Part shown: piece after piece, positions 18,899 to 27,640 of the stretch
How the letters are laid out: each line of letters starts with the position of its first letter
Numbering within the stretch: the stretch's first letter is position 1
Origin: Burkholderia humptydooensis
GTDB lineage: Bacteria > Pseudomonadota > Gammaproteobacteria > Burkholderiales > Burkholderiaceae
Direction of reading: 5' to 3'
Length of the DNA stretch: 64,000 bases
Assembly (NCBI RefSeq): GCF_001513745.1
Contig: NZ_CP013380.1
Span: 2,790,001-2,854,000, forward strand
Program-made: the position numbers and the translations under genes
The notes under the pieces: model-generated
Database searches by the model: none
Told to the model about the DNA's origin: nothing
Seen by the model: the letters and a program-made list of their open reading frames with translations, nothing else

Positions 18899-20482
18899 TT
18901 ACTCCGTCTCTTGACGAGTTGGATGCCAGACGCGCGTACCATCTGGTTTGCTTTCATAGTCGGGCCAAGGAAGGTCAAACGGCGCTTCGAAGTCCTTTGG
19001 CAACAAAGGACCGGGATAATCTTTCGAACGCTCGTCGAATTCACGCTTCGCCTCTGCAAGCACTTCCGGCCGAGTCAACATGTCGATTAAGGTTAACGCG
19101 ACTGTCCGGCTCGCGACGTCCAAGGTTGGGTCAATCGTTTCCGGGATTCCGCCCAAGGCATTCATCACCCATGCGGGATACGGCTTTGCTCCGACCGGCG
19201 CAGCCAGCGTGGGCCGCGCAACGTAGAAGCGCACCGTCGGCGTATAGTGTGTCATCTCGACGTAATCGTCGCTTGTCCAACTCAGCTGCCAAGGTGCCAA
19301 TATTTCTCGAATCCGACGCTCCGTTTCTTGCGGGCTCGTCAGTTTCTCGGTTTCATCGAGAAACGGCTTTTCCATCGGTTCGATACCGAGGTTTCGCTGA
19401 ATTTCATGCGCGACCGCAATCGCCTTCTCGTCATATTTCGGGGGGCCAACTCGCTCGAAATTCTCATACAAAAGCTTCGCCAGCGTGTGATTTGGACGAC
19501 CCGGGCGCGTTCGTGTGACCCAACGGGTGCGCAATTTGCAATGGGCCATTTCCGCGGCCAGTTCCGCGTTGCGGTTAAGTACGGCCTCGATTTTGTCAGC
19601 CATTTCGAGGTCCGGACAACGCCAGGAGTATTGAATCTGGGCGAGAAACGGAGCGAGGTTATCCGCAGTGGCCTGGTTGTTCGGCAGCAGGGCCTCGCCC
19701 AGGAACCAACCGCCGTATGACGGCAGCATTGAGTCCTGCATCGTCTTGACCGTGTTGTACATGGTCATCATTGCCGCATTGGCACCCGGGGCCCGAGCGG
19801 ACGCATGAGAAATGGGTGAGCCGTCCCAGTTGCCCATCTGCCAAGTCTCCGGCTCATCACAGACGAAGGTGTAAACCTTGCTTTGATATGAGCCGCAGTG
19901 CGTATCCCAGCGGACAGTGTTGCAAAGCGGCATCATGAAAAACGGGTGAAAGCTAACGAGCGCGTCGACGTTGTCATAGTAGCCGCGCAAGCCGTGAACA
20001 ACCTTGGAGCCAAGCATCTTCTCTGCCGGCTCACCGGTATAGCGCAGTGTGCCCCCAATGTCGTGCTTCTCCATGGCCCGCTTGGCCGCGAGCAGACCAC
20101 CTAACGTGGAGATACCGAGCGCAGAATGCGGGTCCGTATGTCCGCAAGAGAACTCGCTCGACTCATCCCGAAGGGTTTTGGAGGTAGTGGCGGCCTGGTT
20201 GTTGTTCGGCACGCCGTCGTACTCTGCGTACGTCATCACGGTCGGTCCAGGCCCGTTGCTCCAAGTGGCGCAAAAGGCGGTGGGCATGCCGCCGCTTGCT
20301 TCCTCTACCGTAAAGCCTTCTTCACGCAGCAAGTCCACATAGAAGCGCGCGGATTTGTACTCGCGCCATGACGGTTCAGCGTAGTCCCAAATCTGCTTGT
20401 TCCACTTCGACAGGTCGCCAAGATGCTCTGCGACCCAGTTGAGGGCAGTTTCCTTGGCAGCAGTATTGTCCTTCATGTTCAT
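18899..20482 (-). CDS. M20-family amidohydrolase (AbgB-like)
   Basis: A 527-residue zinc amidohydrolase resembling the B subunit of p-aminobenzoyl-glutamate hydrolase and related aminoacylases. The region SCGHTDPHSALGISTLGG followed by GGTLRYTGEPAEKMLGSK and NVDALVSFHPFFMM matches the M20D core. The insert dimerisation domain lies around residues 195-330, and the end carries a metal-ligand-like SDDYVEMTHYTP. ATG 20482 has GAGG six bases upstream. The neighbouring ArgE/DapE hydrolase and Lrp-type regulator suggest use of an N-acylated amino acid. The exact substrate cannot be read from sequence. Confidence 0.85.
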   Translation of the reverse strand: MNMKDNTAAKETALNWVAEHLGDLSKWNKQIWDYAEPSWREYKSARFYVDLLREEGFTVEEASGGMPTAFCATWSNGPGPTVMTYAEYDGVPNNNQAATTSKTLRDESSEFSCGHTDPHSALGISTLGGLLAAKRAMEKHDIGGTLRYTGEPAEKMLGSKVVHGLRGYYDNVDALVSFHPFFMMPLCNTVRWDTHCGSYQSKVYTFVCDEPETWQMGNWDGSPISHASARAPGANAAMMTMYNTVKTMQDSMLPSYGGWFLGEALLPNNQATADNLAPFLAQIQYSWRCPDLEMADKIEAVLNRNAELAAEMAHCKLRTRWVTRTRPGRPNHTLAKLLYENFERVGPPKYDEKAIAVAHEIQRNLGIEPMEKPFLDETEKLTSPQETERRIREILAPWQLSWTSDDYVEMTHYTPTVRFYVARPTLAAPVGAKPYPAWVMNALGGIPETIDPTLDVASRTVALTLIDMLTRPEVLAEAKREFDERSKDYPGPLLPKDFEAPFDLPWPDYESKPDGTRVWHPTRQETE

Positions 20483-20771
20483 CTACGGCCTCTTTGACCA
20501 AATTGCGCATCGCGGGGAGATGCGCCGGATACATTGGAGTTGATGCTGCGGCAGCAAATCAGCCCTGTCAAACAAGCATTCTCGGTATTTTTTCCCGACA
20601 AAGGAAAGATTGTCGGATATTCAACTTGCTTTTTCTCGCATCTTCGGCAGCCGCCCATAATAAAAAAACAATCTGCGAAAGCTTGGCATCGTTTTTTTTT
20701 GCGTGGCGCGCGCAGTCATAGGGTCTCCCCGCCCCGAGGCGCGCGGCCCGCTTTCTTCGGCCCTCTTTTCT

Positions 20772-21692
20772 CTAAGCTCGCGCCGCGGTCCCAAGCTCGA
20801 TTGCCTCGATTGGATACTCGTACCGCTCCCGAAGAATCTGAACGTGCAGCCACTGCTCGCAGTAAGTAACACTCTTTAATGCCATCAATCTCGAAACAAG
20901 CTGGTTGAAGTCACGCAGCGAGCTGAAGCTCACTGTCGCAAGAACATCGAATCGCCCTACCGTGCGAGCCAAGAACTCAAGGCCCCAGCCGCTGCTCAAT
21001 ATCCGAGCAGCAGCGTCGATATCGCCGTTGACGTTGATCCCTATGCCGAAGATGAAATCATCGATCATGTTCGAGCGTTGCTTGATTGCCCCAATTTGGA
21101 TCACCCCGGACCTCAAGAGATGAAGGACTCGCGTGCGGCAACCACTGATTGACAGTCCGACCTTCTGGGAGAGGTCCGAATAGCTAGCGCGGCCGTCATT
21201 CTGAAGAAGTGAGATAAGCGCAATGTCAATCTCGTCGAACTTGTACGACAAGACGTTCGGCTGTTCCCTATGTAAAAAGCTAGTTAACACCCTGTCGTAA
21301 ATTAGAACTTGAACCTCAACGACGCCCCGGAGAGAACGGACGACCGACACCTCGGCGCTCAGTTCGCTCATGCACGAGTGCCGTGTTTCAGCGATAACGT
21401 GGTACGCGCCAGCAGCAATCGAAATGAACACGGCAGAACTAAGCTTCTCCAGCTGTTGGATTACCGGCCTTACATCTCCGCTGACGCTAATGGAAAGATG
21501 CGCCGACACCGTCAATCCAAGCACCTGAGGGTGCAGAGCCGCGACTACTCTAATCTGCCCCGACTCAATGAGCGGAACCACTCTTGCAGCAACGTTGTCA
21601 CGGCTCACATTCAGATTTCGAGCGATGTTTACGAAAGAGATTCGTCCGTCTCGCCGTAGTACCGCGATGATTTGCTTGGTTAAGTTGTCCAT
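20772..21692 (-). CDS. Tandem Lrp/AsnC regulator with two DNA-binding halves
   Basis: A 306-residue protein made of two Lrp/AsnC units in one chain. The first helix-turn-helix is at residues about 4-50 (DNLTKQIIAVLRRDGRISFV, NIARNLNVSRDNVAARV). The second is at about 160-210 (FDEIDIALISLLQNDGRASY, SDLSQKVGLSISGCRTRV). Each is followed by an RAM-type ligand-binding half (VVAALHPQVLGLTVSAHL; IGAIKQRSNMIDDFIFGI). The usual Lrp is half this size. The frame is open further upstream, but ATG 21692 begins exactly at the first helix-turn-helix. It sits upstream of two M20 hydrolase genes on the same strand and probably controls them in response to an amino acid. Confidence 0.88.
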   Translation of the reverse strand: MDNLTKQIIAVLRRDGRISFVNIARNLNVSRDNVAARVVPLIESGQIRVVAALHPQVLGLTVSAHLSISVSGDVRPVIQQLEKLSSAVFISIAAGAYHVIAETRHSCMSELSAEVSVVRSLRGVVEVQVLIYDRVLTSFLHREQPNVLSYKFDEIDIALISLLQNDGRASYSDLSQKVGLSISGCRTRVLHLLRSGVIQIGAIKQRSNMIDDFIFGIGINVNGDIDAAARILSSGWGLEFLARTVGRFDVLATVSFSSLRDFNQLVSRLMALKSVTYCEQWLHVQILRERYEYPIEAIELGTAARA

Positions 21693-22164
21693 GAGATAGG
21701 AGGCATCGCTGCTGAAGATTGGGCTCTGCGTGGCAGGAACAAGCGATCGTCGTGAACCGAATCGCTTAGTGACGTTGACCCGGTCCAACGGACGGATTTG
21801 CAGTCCGCCATTCGACATTCGATCTGGCCGCCGTCAGGCGTTGAGTCGCAGGTTATCCACGGGGGCAGCGTGTCCCCTCTCACGACCATGACGGTGCCCG
21901 CTGGTGGGCAACCCGCAAGACGACACGGTTTGCCTTTGCGCGCTGGCGCTTTCGAGTTCGAGCGGAGATCGGCACCTAGATCACCGGCGAAAGCATCCTG
22001 GTGTCGCTCAACGACGACGCACACCTCGCGTGCTTAATCGCCATATGGACACCCGCGCGCTTCATCCATTATCGTTACGTGGCCACAGCAAGCCAACGCA
22101 GGAGCGCGGCCGGCAATTGCTAAACGCACTGCCGCAACGGGGAATCGCTCGCGTACAGCACGCG
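21693..22164. other. Intergenic region between Lrp regulator and porin
   Basis: About 470 bases. Plus-strand open frames here are Arg/Pro-rich and unsupported. The region right of about 21700 should contain the promoter of the tandem Lrp gene and the 3' untranslated end of the porin; no clear terminator was seen. Confidence 0.4.
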
Positions 22165-23301
22165 TTAGAACGAGTGCGACATCCCCATGCGCGCGACGAA
22201 CTGATGCCCGTTCGACGATGCGCCCGCCGTCCCGGGAATATAGGCCGTATCCAGCGGCGCGCTGCCATCGCCACCGCTGAGCTTCTGATAGACCACCTGC
22301 GCATAGACCGAAGTGCGCTTGGACAGCAGGTACTGGCCCATCACGCCAACCTGATTCCAGTGCCGCGAAGCTTCGCCGCTGCTGCGCCCCAGATGTGCGA
22401 GCGTGTAGGTGTACATCGCACCCACGAGCACATCGTCGCGAAGGTTGTAACGTGCGTTGAATTCAATGTTATCGAAATTAAGCTTCGACACGTCCGATCC
22501 GAAATCGCCGACATAGAGCGACGTGGCCGGGTGCTCGATCGCCACATGCGTGTACACGAGACCGAGCACCGCCGCGCCGATGCCATAGCTCGCGCCCAGG
22601 CCATAGGTTTTCTGGTTCGCCGCGACAAAATTGGCGTCGTCCGACGCGACACTGCCCGTCGTGGTCGTGCCAGGCGAGGACAGATCTTCATACACCGCGC
22701 CGATCGTGAGCGTGCCGATGGCGTAGTTCAAACCCGCACTGACCACACGGTTGCTTGCAAAAGCGCCCGCCTTGTTACCGAAACCATAAAGCGCAGTGGC
22801 GCTCAAACCGCCATAGGTCGCGGACGTGAACTTGACGGCATTGCTCGCGTGATAAGTGGCATCGGTGTTATCGTTATCGAGCGGATGCGAGAACAGGAAG
22901 CCGCCCCAGTTTCCGTTCGCAGTCATCGCACCGATCACATCGGTGATTGAGTCGAACTGTCGGCCGAAGGTGAGCGTGCCGAAGCGATCCGATTGCAACC
23001 CCACATAGGACTGGTAACCGAACAGGCGGTCACCGTAATAGAGCTTTCCGTCATCCACCGTGAAACCGCTTTCCAGATCGAAGATTGCGTGCAGACCACC
23101 ACCCAGATCCTCATTGCCCTTGATGCCCCAACGGCTCGTCGCAAGATCGACGCTCGACGTCTTCCACGCGCTGTGGCCGCCAGCGTTGTTCGTGAAGTTC
23201 AATCCTTCGTCCAACACGCCGAACAGAATCACGCTACTCTGCGCCTGTGCGCTCAGCGATACGCACAACAATCCCGTAACCACTCCGATCTTCGCCTTCA
23301 T
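22165..23301 (-). CDS. Gram-negative porin
   Basis: A trimeric outer-membrane diffusion channel of the OmpC/Omp38 family common in Burkholderia. The 378-residue protein has a signal peptide (MKAKIGVVTGLLCVSLSAQA), the start QSSVILFGVLDEGLNFTNN, the hallmark SRWGIKGNEDLGGGLHAIFD with EsGF after it, and a C-terminal phenylalanine (MGMSHSF) for BAM recognition. GAGAGAGA precedes the ATG. It is the last gene of the Rieske/PuuC cluster on this strand and may bring in the substrate. Confidence 0.93.
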   Translation of the reverse strand: MKAKIGVVTGLLCVSLSAQAQSSVILFGVLDEGLNFTNNAGGHSAWKTSSVDLATSRWGIKGNEDLGGGLHAIFDLESGFTVDDGKLYYGDRLFGYQSYVGLQSDRFGTLTFGRQFDSITDVIGAMTANGNWGGFLFSHPLDNDNTDATYHASNAVKFTSATYGGLSATALYGFGNKAGAFASNRVVSAGLNYAIGTLTIGAVYEDLSSPGTTTTGSVASDDANFVAANQKTYGLGASYGIGAAVLGLVYTHVAIEHPATSLYVGDFGSDVSKLNFDNIEFNARYNLRDDVLVGAMYTYTLAHLGRSSGEASRHWNQVGVMGQYLLSKRTSVYAQVVYQKLSGGDGSAPLDTAYIPGTAGASSNGHQFVARMGMSHSF

Positions 23302-23346
23302 CTTTTCTCTCTCACTCGTGTGTAAATATCCGTATGTGTTTGCGTA

Positions 23347-24858
23347 TTAGCGCAGCCGCAGCAGCGTCGATTTGAGTTCCGTGTACTTTTCCAGGGCGTG
23401 CAGCGATCTGTCTCGCCCATTACCAGATTGCCGGTAACCGCCGAACGGGAAATTCATGTCATCGCCCTCTTCGTAGCAATTGACCCAGACGGTGCCCGCG
23501 CGCAGACGTCGCGAGACGTCGTGCGCCGTGGTGAGGTCTGCCGTCCAGACTGCGGCGGCGAGTCCGTAATCGCTATCATTTGCAATCTTGATCGCTTCAT
23601 CGAGCGTATCGAACGTCATCACCGAGAGCACTGGCCCGAAGATTTCCTCGCGCGCAAGCCGTGTGTCCGGCGTGGTGGCGAACAGAGTAGGCTCGATATA
23701 GAAACCACCGGTTTCCTCGCGCACTCGATTTCCCCCCACGAGCAAAGTTGAGTCGGCACGGCCGGCTTCGATCAAAGCGAGCACGCGCTCCATTTGCGCG
23801 CGATCGACGATCGCGCCCATTGCAGTTGCCGGATCGAGCGGATTGCCGGGTTGCCAGGTGCGAGCAGCGTCGAACAGCTTCTCCATGAAGCATTCCCGAA
23901 TCGCGCTATGTACCAAGAGCCGCGAGCCCGCCGTGCACACTTCCCCCATGTTGTAGAAGATTGCGGCGGCCGCTGTGCGGGCCGCGCGATCGAGATCGGG
24001 ACAATCAGGCAACACGATATTCGGCGACTTGCCGCCGAGTTCAAGCCACACGCGCTTGAGATTCGATTGGGCCGCGTACTGCATGATTTTCTTTCCCACC
24101 GCCGTCGAGCCGGTGAAGGCTACGCAATCAACATCGCCGTGCAGCGCAAGACATTTGCCCGTCTCGCCATCACCCGGAACAACGTTAAAAACGCCCGCCG
24201 GAATGCCAGCTTCGTGTGCGATTTGCGCGATGCGAATAGCAGTGAGCGGCGACTTCTCCGAAGGCTTAAGCACGACGCTATTGCCTGCCGCCAGGGCCGG
24301 CGCGAACTTCCATGCCGCCATCTGCAGCGGGAAATTCCACGGCACAATCGCAGCCACCACGCCGATCGGCTCGCGCGTGACGAGGCCGACCAGGTGATGA
24401 TCTACAGGCGCAACTTCGCCGCCGGCTTTATCGATGGTTTCCGCGAACCAATCGAGGCAGTAGGCAGCCCCAGGAATATCTGCGGCTGTCGTGTCGGCGA
24501 TGGGCTTGCCCGCGTCTAATGTTTCGAGCAGGGCAAGTTCATCCTGATGCGCGCGTAGCTCCGCCGCGAAGCGCAGCAGAGTCGCCTTGCGCTGGCGCGG
24601 ATTGAGGCCCGACCACACGCCAGCATCGAATGCACGTCGCGCTGCTACAACTGCGGCTTCCACATCGGCGACGCCCGCATAGGCGATGCGAGCCAGGACG
24701 CGGCCATCGATCGGGCTGATACAGTCGAAGGTCTCGCCCGTCGCGGCTTCACGATACGCACCGTCGATAAACAGGCGTGCCTCGATTTCGAGCGTGTCGC
24801 GCCGCGCGAGCCAGTCATTCAGGCTGGCCTTCAGTGTCGTTTCCATGGGATTGTCCAT
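23347..24858 (-). CDS. puuC: Aldehyde dehydrogenase, PuuC-like
   Basis: An NAD(P)-dependent enzyme oxidising an amino-aldehyde to the acid, most like gamma-glutamyl-gamma-aminobutyraldehyde dehydrogenase. About 503 residues: the NAD-binding region (VPWNFPLQMAAWKFAPALAA, FTGSTAVGK), general base Glu in LELGGKSP, catalytic Cys in GEVCTAGSRL, and the C-terminal NFPFGGYRQSGNGRDRSLHA and LEKYTELK that characterises PuuC. ATG 24858 (MDNPMETT) is used; an upstream extension is Arg/His-rich and unlikely. A remnant of a PuuD-type hydrolase lies just upstream, which supports an ancestral putrescine or gamma-glutamyl-amine route. Confidence 0.9.
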   Translation of the reverse strand: MDNPMETTLKASLNDWLARRDTLEIEARLFIDGAYREAATGETFDCISPIDGRVLARIAYAGVADVEAAVVAARRAFDAGVWSGLNPRQRKATLLRFAAELRAHQDELALLETLDAGKPIADTTAADIPGAAYCLDWFAETIDKAGGEVAPVDHHLVGLVTREPIGVVAAIVPWNFPLQMAAWKFAPALAAGNSVVLKPSEKSPLTAIRIAQIAHEAGIPAGVFNVVPGDGETGKCLALHGDVDCVAFTGSTAVGKKIMQYAAQSNLKRVWLELGGKSPNIVLPDCPDLDRAARTAAAAIFYNMGEVCTAGSRLLVHSAIRECFMEKLFDAARTWQPGNPLDPATAMGAIVDRAQMERVLALIEAGRADSTLLVGGNRVREETGGFYIEPTLFATTPDTRLAREEIFGPVLSVMTFDTLDEAIKIANDSDYGLAAAVWTADLTTAHDVSRRLRAGTVWVNCYEEGDDMNFPFGGYRQSGNGRDRSLHALEKYTELKSTLLRLR

Positions 24859-24962
24859 AGGTTCGTCATGCTGGTGATCGCGGTCTCGGTCGTCATGCGC
24901 AGTAGCGCGTGGCATAGCATTGCTGCCATGCCGTCGCGCAGGATTGTGTTGCGTCCTTCGCC

Positions 24963-25253
24963 TCACGCGCTACGCGGCATTCCACGCCGAATGCTGCATA
25001 TAATCGCCCGCGAAAGCGGGTTGTCCACGTACTGCCATTCCAGATACCCCTGCACACCGAGCGCGAGCGATTGCGTATCCGCTACGCTCACGACTTCGAT
25101 CCGCCCATCAGGGGCCCGCACTTCCACGCACAGACCCATGCCCAGCTGGGCGATGCCCCGCCCACGCAGCGAGCGCATCTATGTCGTCCTTCGCGTTCGC
25201 CCAGTGCAGGCCGATTTGCGCGCGGTGCGCGATCACGTCAACCACATACTCCA
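24963..25253 (-). pseudogene. Remnant of a PuuD-type class I glutamine amidotransferase/hydrolase
   Basis: The C-terminal piece (about 25178-24963) reads IAQLGMGLCVEVRAPDGRIE then SLALGVQGYLEWQYVDNPLS and RAI. This follows the end of gamma-glutamyl-GABA hydrolases, which usually read ALGVQWHPEWQ; here the catalytic HPE triplet region is changed to YLE. A separate start with good spacing (AAGGA, ATG 25253, MEYVVDVIAHRAQIGLHW) is in another frame. Some 150 or more residues, including the nucleophile Cys, are missing. It is therefore a deleted, frameshifted relic inside the operon, not a working enzyme. Confidence 0.65.
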
Positions 25254-25317
25254 TTTGCATTCCTTATTACAATTTTCTATATAAGTGATTGGTGAACTGA
25301 TTCCTCGCCTAGGTGCT

Positions 25318-26283
25318 CTAGAGGTCCAGCGTCAACGTAGGCGTAAGCGCGCGCGAAACGCAGACCATCATCACGTCGCCGCGCTGGCGCTCGCTTTCCG
25401 TCAGCAGTTGATCGCGATGGTCTGGGACTCCGTCCAGTACACGCGTCTCACATATCCCGCATATGCCCTGCTCACAGGACGACGACACCTCGTGACCCGC
25501 TGCGCGCAGCGCGTGCATCACCGAACAATCGGACGGCACATCGACATGCGTGCCGCTGCGCGCGAGGATCACTCGCAGCTCACCCCGACTTTGTTCCGAA
25601 GCCGCGGACGGTGCCACCCCGAAGCGTTCGACATGCAGTTGCTGCACGATTCCCGCCGCATCGAAACGCGCAACCAGTGCATCCAGCAGCGCACCCGGAC
25701 CGCAACTATAGACCTGCGCGCCCGCGCGCGCGGCGGTCACGACCGTATCGAGATCGAGCAGGCCCGTTTCGTCGGCGGGCAGGATAGCCACGCGCTCACC
25801 GCCGAAAGTCTGCAACTCGCCGACGAACGCCATCGACGCGCGCGTACGGCCGCCGTATAGCAAGCGCCAACGCGCGTTCGCACGCTGCGCCGCGCGCACC
25901 ATCGGCATGAGCGGTGTGATGCCGATTCCGCCCGCGACGAACAGATAGTCGTCCGCAGGCCCGAGCTCGAACGCATTGCGCGGCCCGCATAGCGTGATGG
26001 CCTGCCCCACACGCAGCGCGTCATGCACTTCGCGCGAGCCGCCTCGCCCCGCTTCCTCGCGCAGCACCGCGATGCGCAGACACGTCCTGTCCTGCGGATC
26101 GCCGCACAGTGAGTACTGGCGCACGAGACCGGAAGGCAGCACAAGATCGACGTGCGCGCCCGGTTGCCAAACCGGCAGCGCTGCGCCCGCGAGCACGCGC
26201 AGCTCGAGCGACATCACGTTCTCCGCTTCCAGGCGCATGGCGACAATGCACGCTTCGAAAATAGAGGCGGCTCGCGTGTTCAT
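25318..26283 (-). CDS. Ferredoxin-type oxidoreductase, VanB family (Rieske oxygenase reductase)
   Basis: This reductase passes electrons from NAD(P)H through FMN and a plant-type [2Fe-2S] cluster to the terminal oxygenase encoded next to it. The 321-residue order is FMN-binding barrel (RQYSLCGDP), nucleotide-binding domain (VAGGIGITPLMPMVR, YSCGPGAL), and a C-terminal ferredoxin domain with CEQGICGIC plus the fourth Cys in MMVCVS. The ATG overlaps the oxygenase stop in ATGA, so the pair is translationally coupled, as for vanillate demethylase-type and quaternary-amine oxygenase systems. Confidence 0.94.
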   Translation of the reverse strand: MNTRAASIFEACIVAMRLEAENVMSLELRVLAGAALPVWQPGAHVDLVLPSGLVRQYSLCGDPQDRTCLRIAVLREEAGRGGSREVHDALRVGQAITLCGPRNAFELGPADDYLFVAGGIGITPLMPMVRAAQRANARWRLLYGGRTRASMAFVGELQTFGGERVAILPADETGLLDLDTVVTAARAGAQVYSCGPGALLDALVARFDAAGIVQQLHVERFGVAPSAASEQSRGELRVILARSGTHVDVPSDCSVMHALRAAGHEVSSSCEQGICGICETRVLDGVPDHRDQLLTESERQRGDVMMVCVSRALTPTLTLDL

Positions 26284-27311
26284 ACCGCCGCCGTCACTTC
26301 GATGGGAAACACGGGGGTGAGCGGCTGCGCACGTTCGATGAATTCCCGGAATGCACGACGGTAGTTGAGCGTAAACAGATCGGCAGGTACCGAATGCTCG
26401 ACCACATGGCCATCCCAGTCTATTTCACGTGGTTGCATCGAGTTGGCCACGCGGATATCTTCTAGATAGACCATTTCTTCAATGCGCAAGCATTCCTGGA
26501 GATCCGCGCCGCGAAAGCCCGGTTCGATTGCTACGCCCCAGAAAATCCGCACTTCGTCATAGGCGACCGGCGACGGAAAACCCGCGACGATTCGCTTGCC
26601 AAGCTCTTCGTAGACGTAGGTGACTGACTCGAAGCCGGGCGCCGTGCAGTGATACTGCATCATGCAGTCACCGTCGTTACCCCAGTCGCCGTCGCCAGCA
26701 TCGAGCGGGCGATCCATCCAGATATCGAGGCCTTCGCGGCGCACATTTAGCGGCTCAATCACGTGTTTCGACGGCCCCATCGACACCTCATGCACGAACG
26801 GGAAATGCGCGACATCGCGGAAGTTTTCGATGGCGGTTGCCACGCCCGTGGGTGCCTGTAACGGCGTGGCGGCAAGCCAGTCCAGTTCGAGTTCACGCCA
26901 GTGCGCCGGATCATAAAGCTCGGTCGCCGGGTCCTCGAGAACGGTCCAGACGTGCGCGAAGCGCTCGATCACAGGATAGGTACGAATCGCGGCATTGGGG
27001 GGAATCTTGCACTGGTCTTCGAGCGATGGGATGTGCGAGCACTTGCCTCCCTCAGCGGCGAACTGCCAGCCGTGATACGGGCACGCGATATTCTCGCCGT
27101 GCACCTTGCCGAGCGAGAAGTCGGCACCACGATGCGGACAACGCGCATCCTGTACGACCGCGTGGCCCGATTCCGTACGCCAGACTACAAGGCGCTGACC
27201 GAGCAATGTGGCACTTTGCGGCGTCGCCAGATCTACAGAGCGCGCGACCGGGAACCATTGCCGGCGCATCGCGCGTTCGGCCTGAATACGAAGAGAAGGT
27301 TGCGTAGACAT
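26280..27311 (-). CDS. Rieske non-haem iron oxygenase, alpha subunit
   Basis: The terminal oxygenase of a two-component system: it hydroxylates or O/N-demethylates a substrate with O2. ATG 27311 gives 343 residues. The Rieske [2Fe-2S] ligands are CPHRG and CPYHGW (about residues 48-70). The mononuclear iron site is FRDVAHFPFVHE (Asp-x2-His-x4-His, near 155). Length matches the short vanillate/phenoxybenzoate-type alpha subunits without a beta subunit. Neighbours are its reductase (coupled), a PuuC-like dehydrogenase, an APC amine/amino-acid permease and a porin. A nitrogenous substrate such as a betaine or N-methyl amine is a reasonable guess, but an aromatic ether cannot be excluded. Confidence 0.93.
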   Translation of the reverse strand: MSTQPSLRIQAERAMRRQWFPVARSVDLATPQSATLLGQRLVVWRTESGHAVVQDARCPHRGADFSLGKVHGENIACPYHGWQFAAEGGKCSHIPSLEDQCKIPPNAAIRTYPVIERFAHVWTVLEDPATELYDPAHWRELELDWLAATPLQAPTGVATAIENFRDVAHFPFVHEVSMGPSKHVIEPLNVRREGLDIWMDRPLDAGDGDWGNDGDCMMQYHCTAPGFESVTYVYEELGKRIVAGFPSPVAYDEVRIFWGVAIEPGFRGADLQECLRIEEMVYLEDIRVANSMQPREIDWDGHVVEHSVPADLFTLNYRRAFREFIERAQPLTPVFPIEVTAAV

Positions 27312-27337
27312 GAAAACCTCTTGAAGTAGGAGATAAA

Positions 27338-27640
27338 TCAGGCGCCTACGACGAGCGCGCCACCATTGACTGCAATCGACTGGCCGATGATGAAGGCAGC
27401 TTCGTCGCAGATGAAGAAGGCCACCGTGCCGGCAATTTCCTCGGGATTCGTGAGATGTCCGGACGGAATTTCTCTTTGCTCGTCCGCGATGCATTCCTCG
27501 GAGTCAATGCGCCCCACGGTTTCGTGGTGCGCGTTTGAACAGCGTTCGGTGCCGATGCGGGCCTTCGCGAAATGCACCCTGCCAAATTCCGAGCCGCCAG
27601 CGAGCGACTCGATCGGGGTCGAGCGGAACACGGCGCTCAT
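27338..27640 (-). pseudogene. Short-chain dehydrogenase remnant with internal deletion
   Basis: The 100-codon frame starts at ATG 27640, overlapping the deacetylase stop in ATGA. Its second half (NPEEIAGTVAFFICDEAAFI then IGQSIAVNGGALVVGA) is the unmistakable SDR C-terminus, where the family ends on a cofactor/oligomer motif. The Rossmann GxxxGxG segment and the Ser-Tyr-Lys catalytic core are absent; only an unrelated linker of about 50 residues lies between start and tail. The usual length is about 250 residues. The coupling geometry suggests a real gene that lost its middle by deletion. Confidence 0.75.

Noticed and set aside
21904..22950. A 348-codon plus-strand open frame opposite the porin
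   Set aside because: Antisense shadow of the porin; composition is Arg/His-rich and no start signal or family match is visible.
24868..25295. Plus-strand frames in the gap between aldehyde dehydrogenase and reductase
   Set aside because: The minus strand holds the PuuD-like remnant; the plus-strand peptides have no motif.
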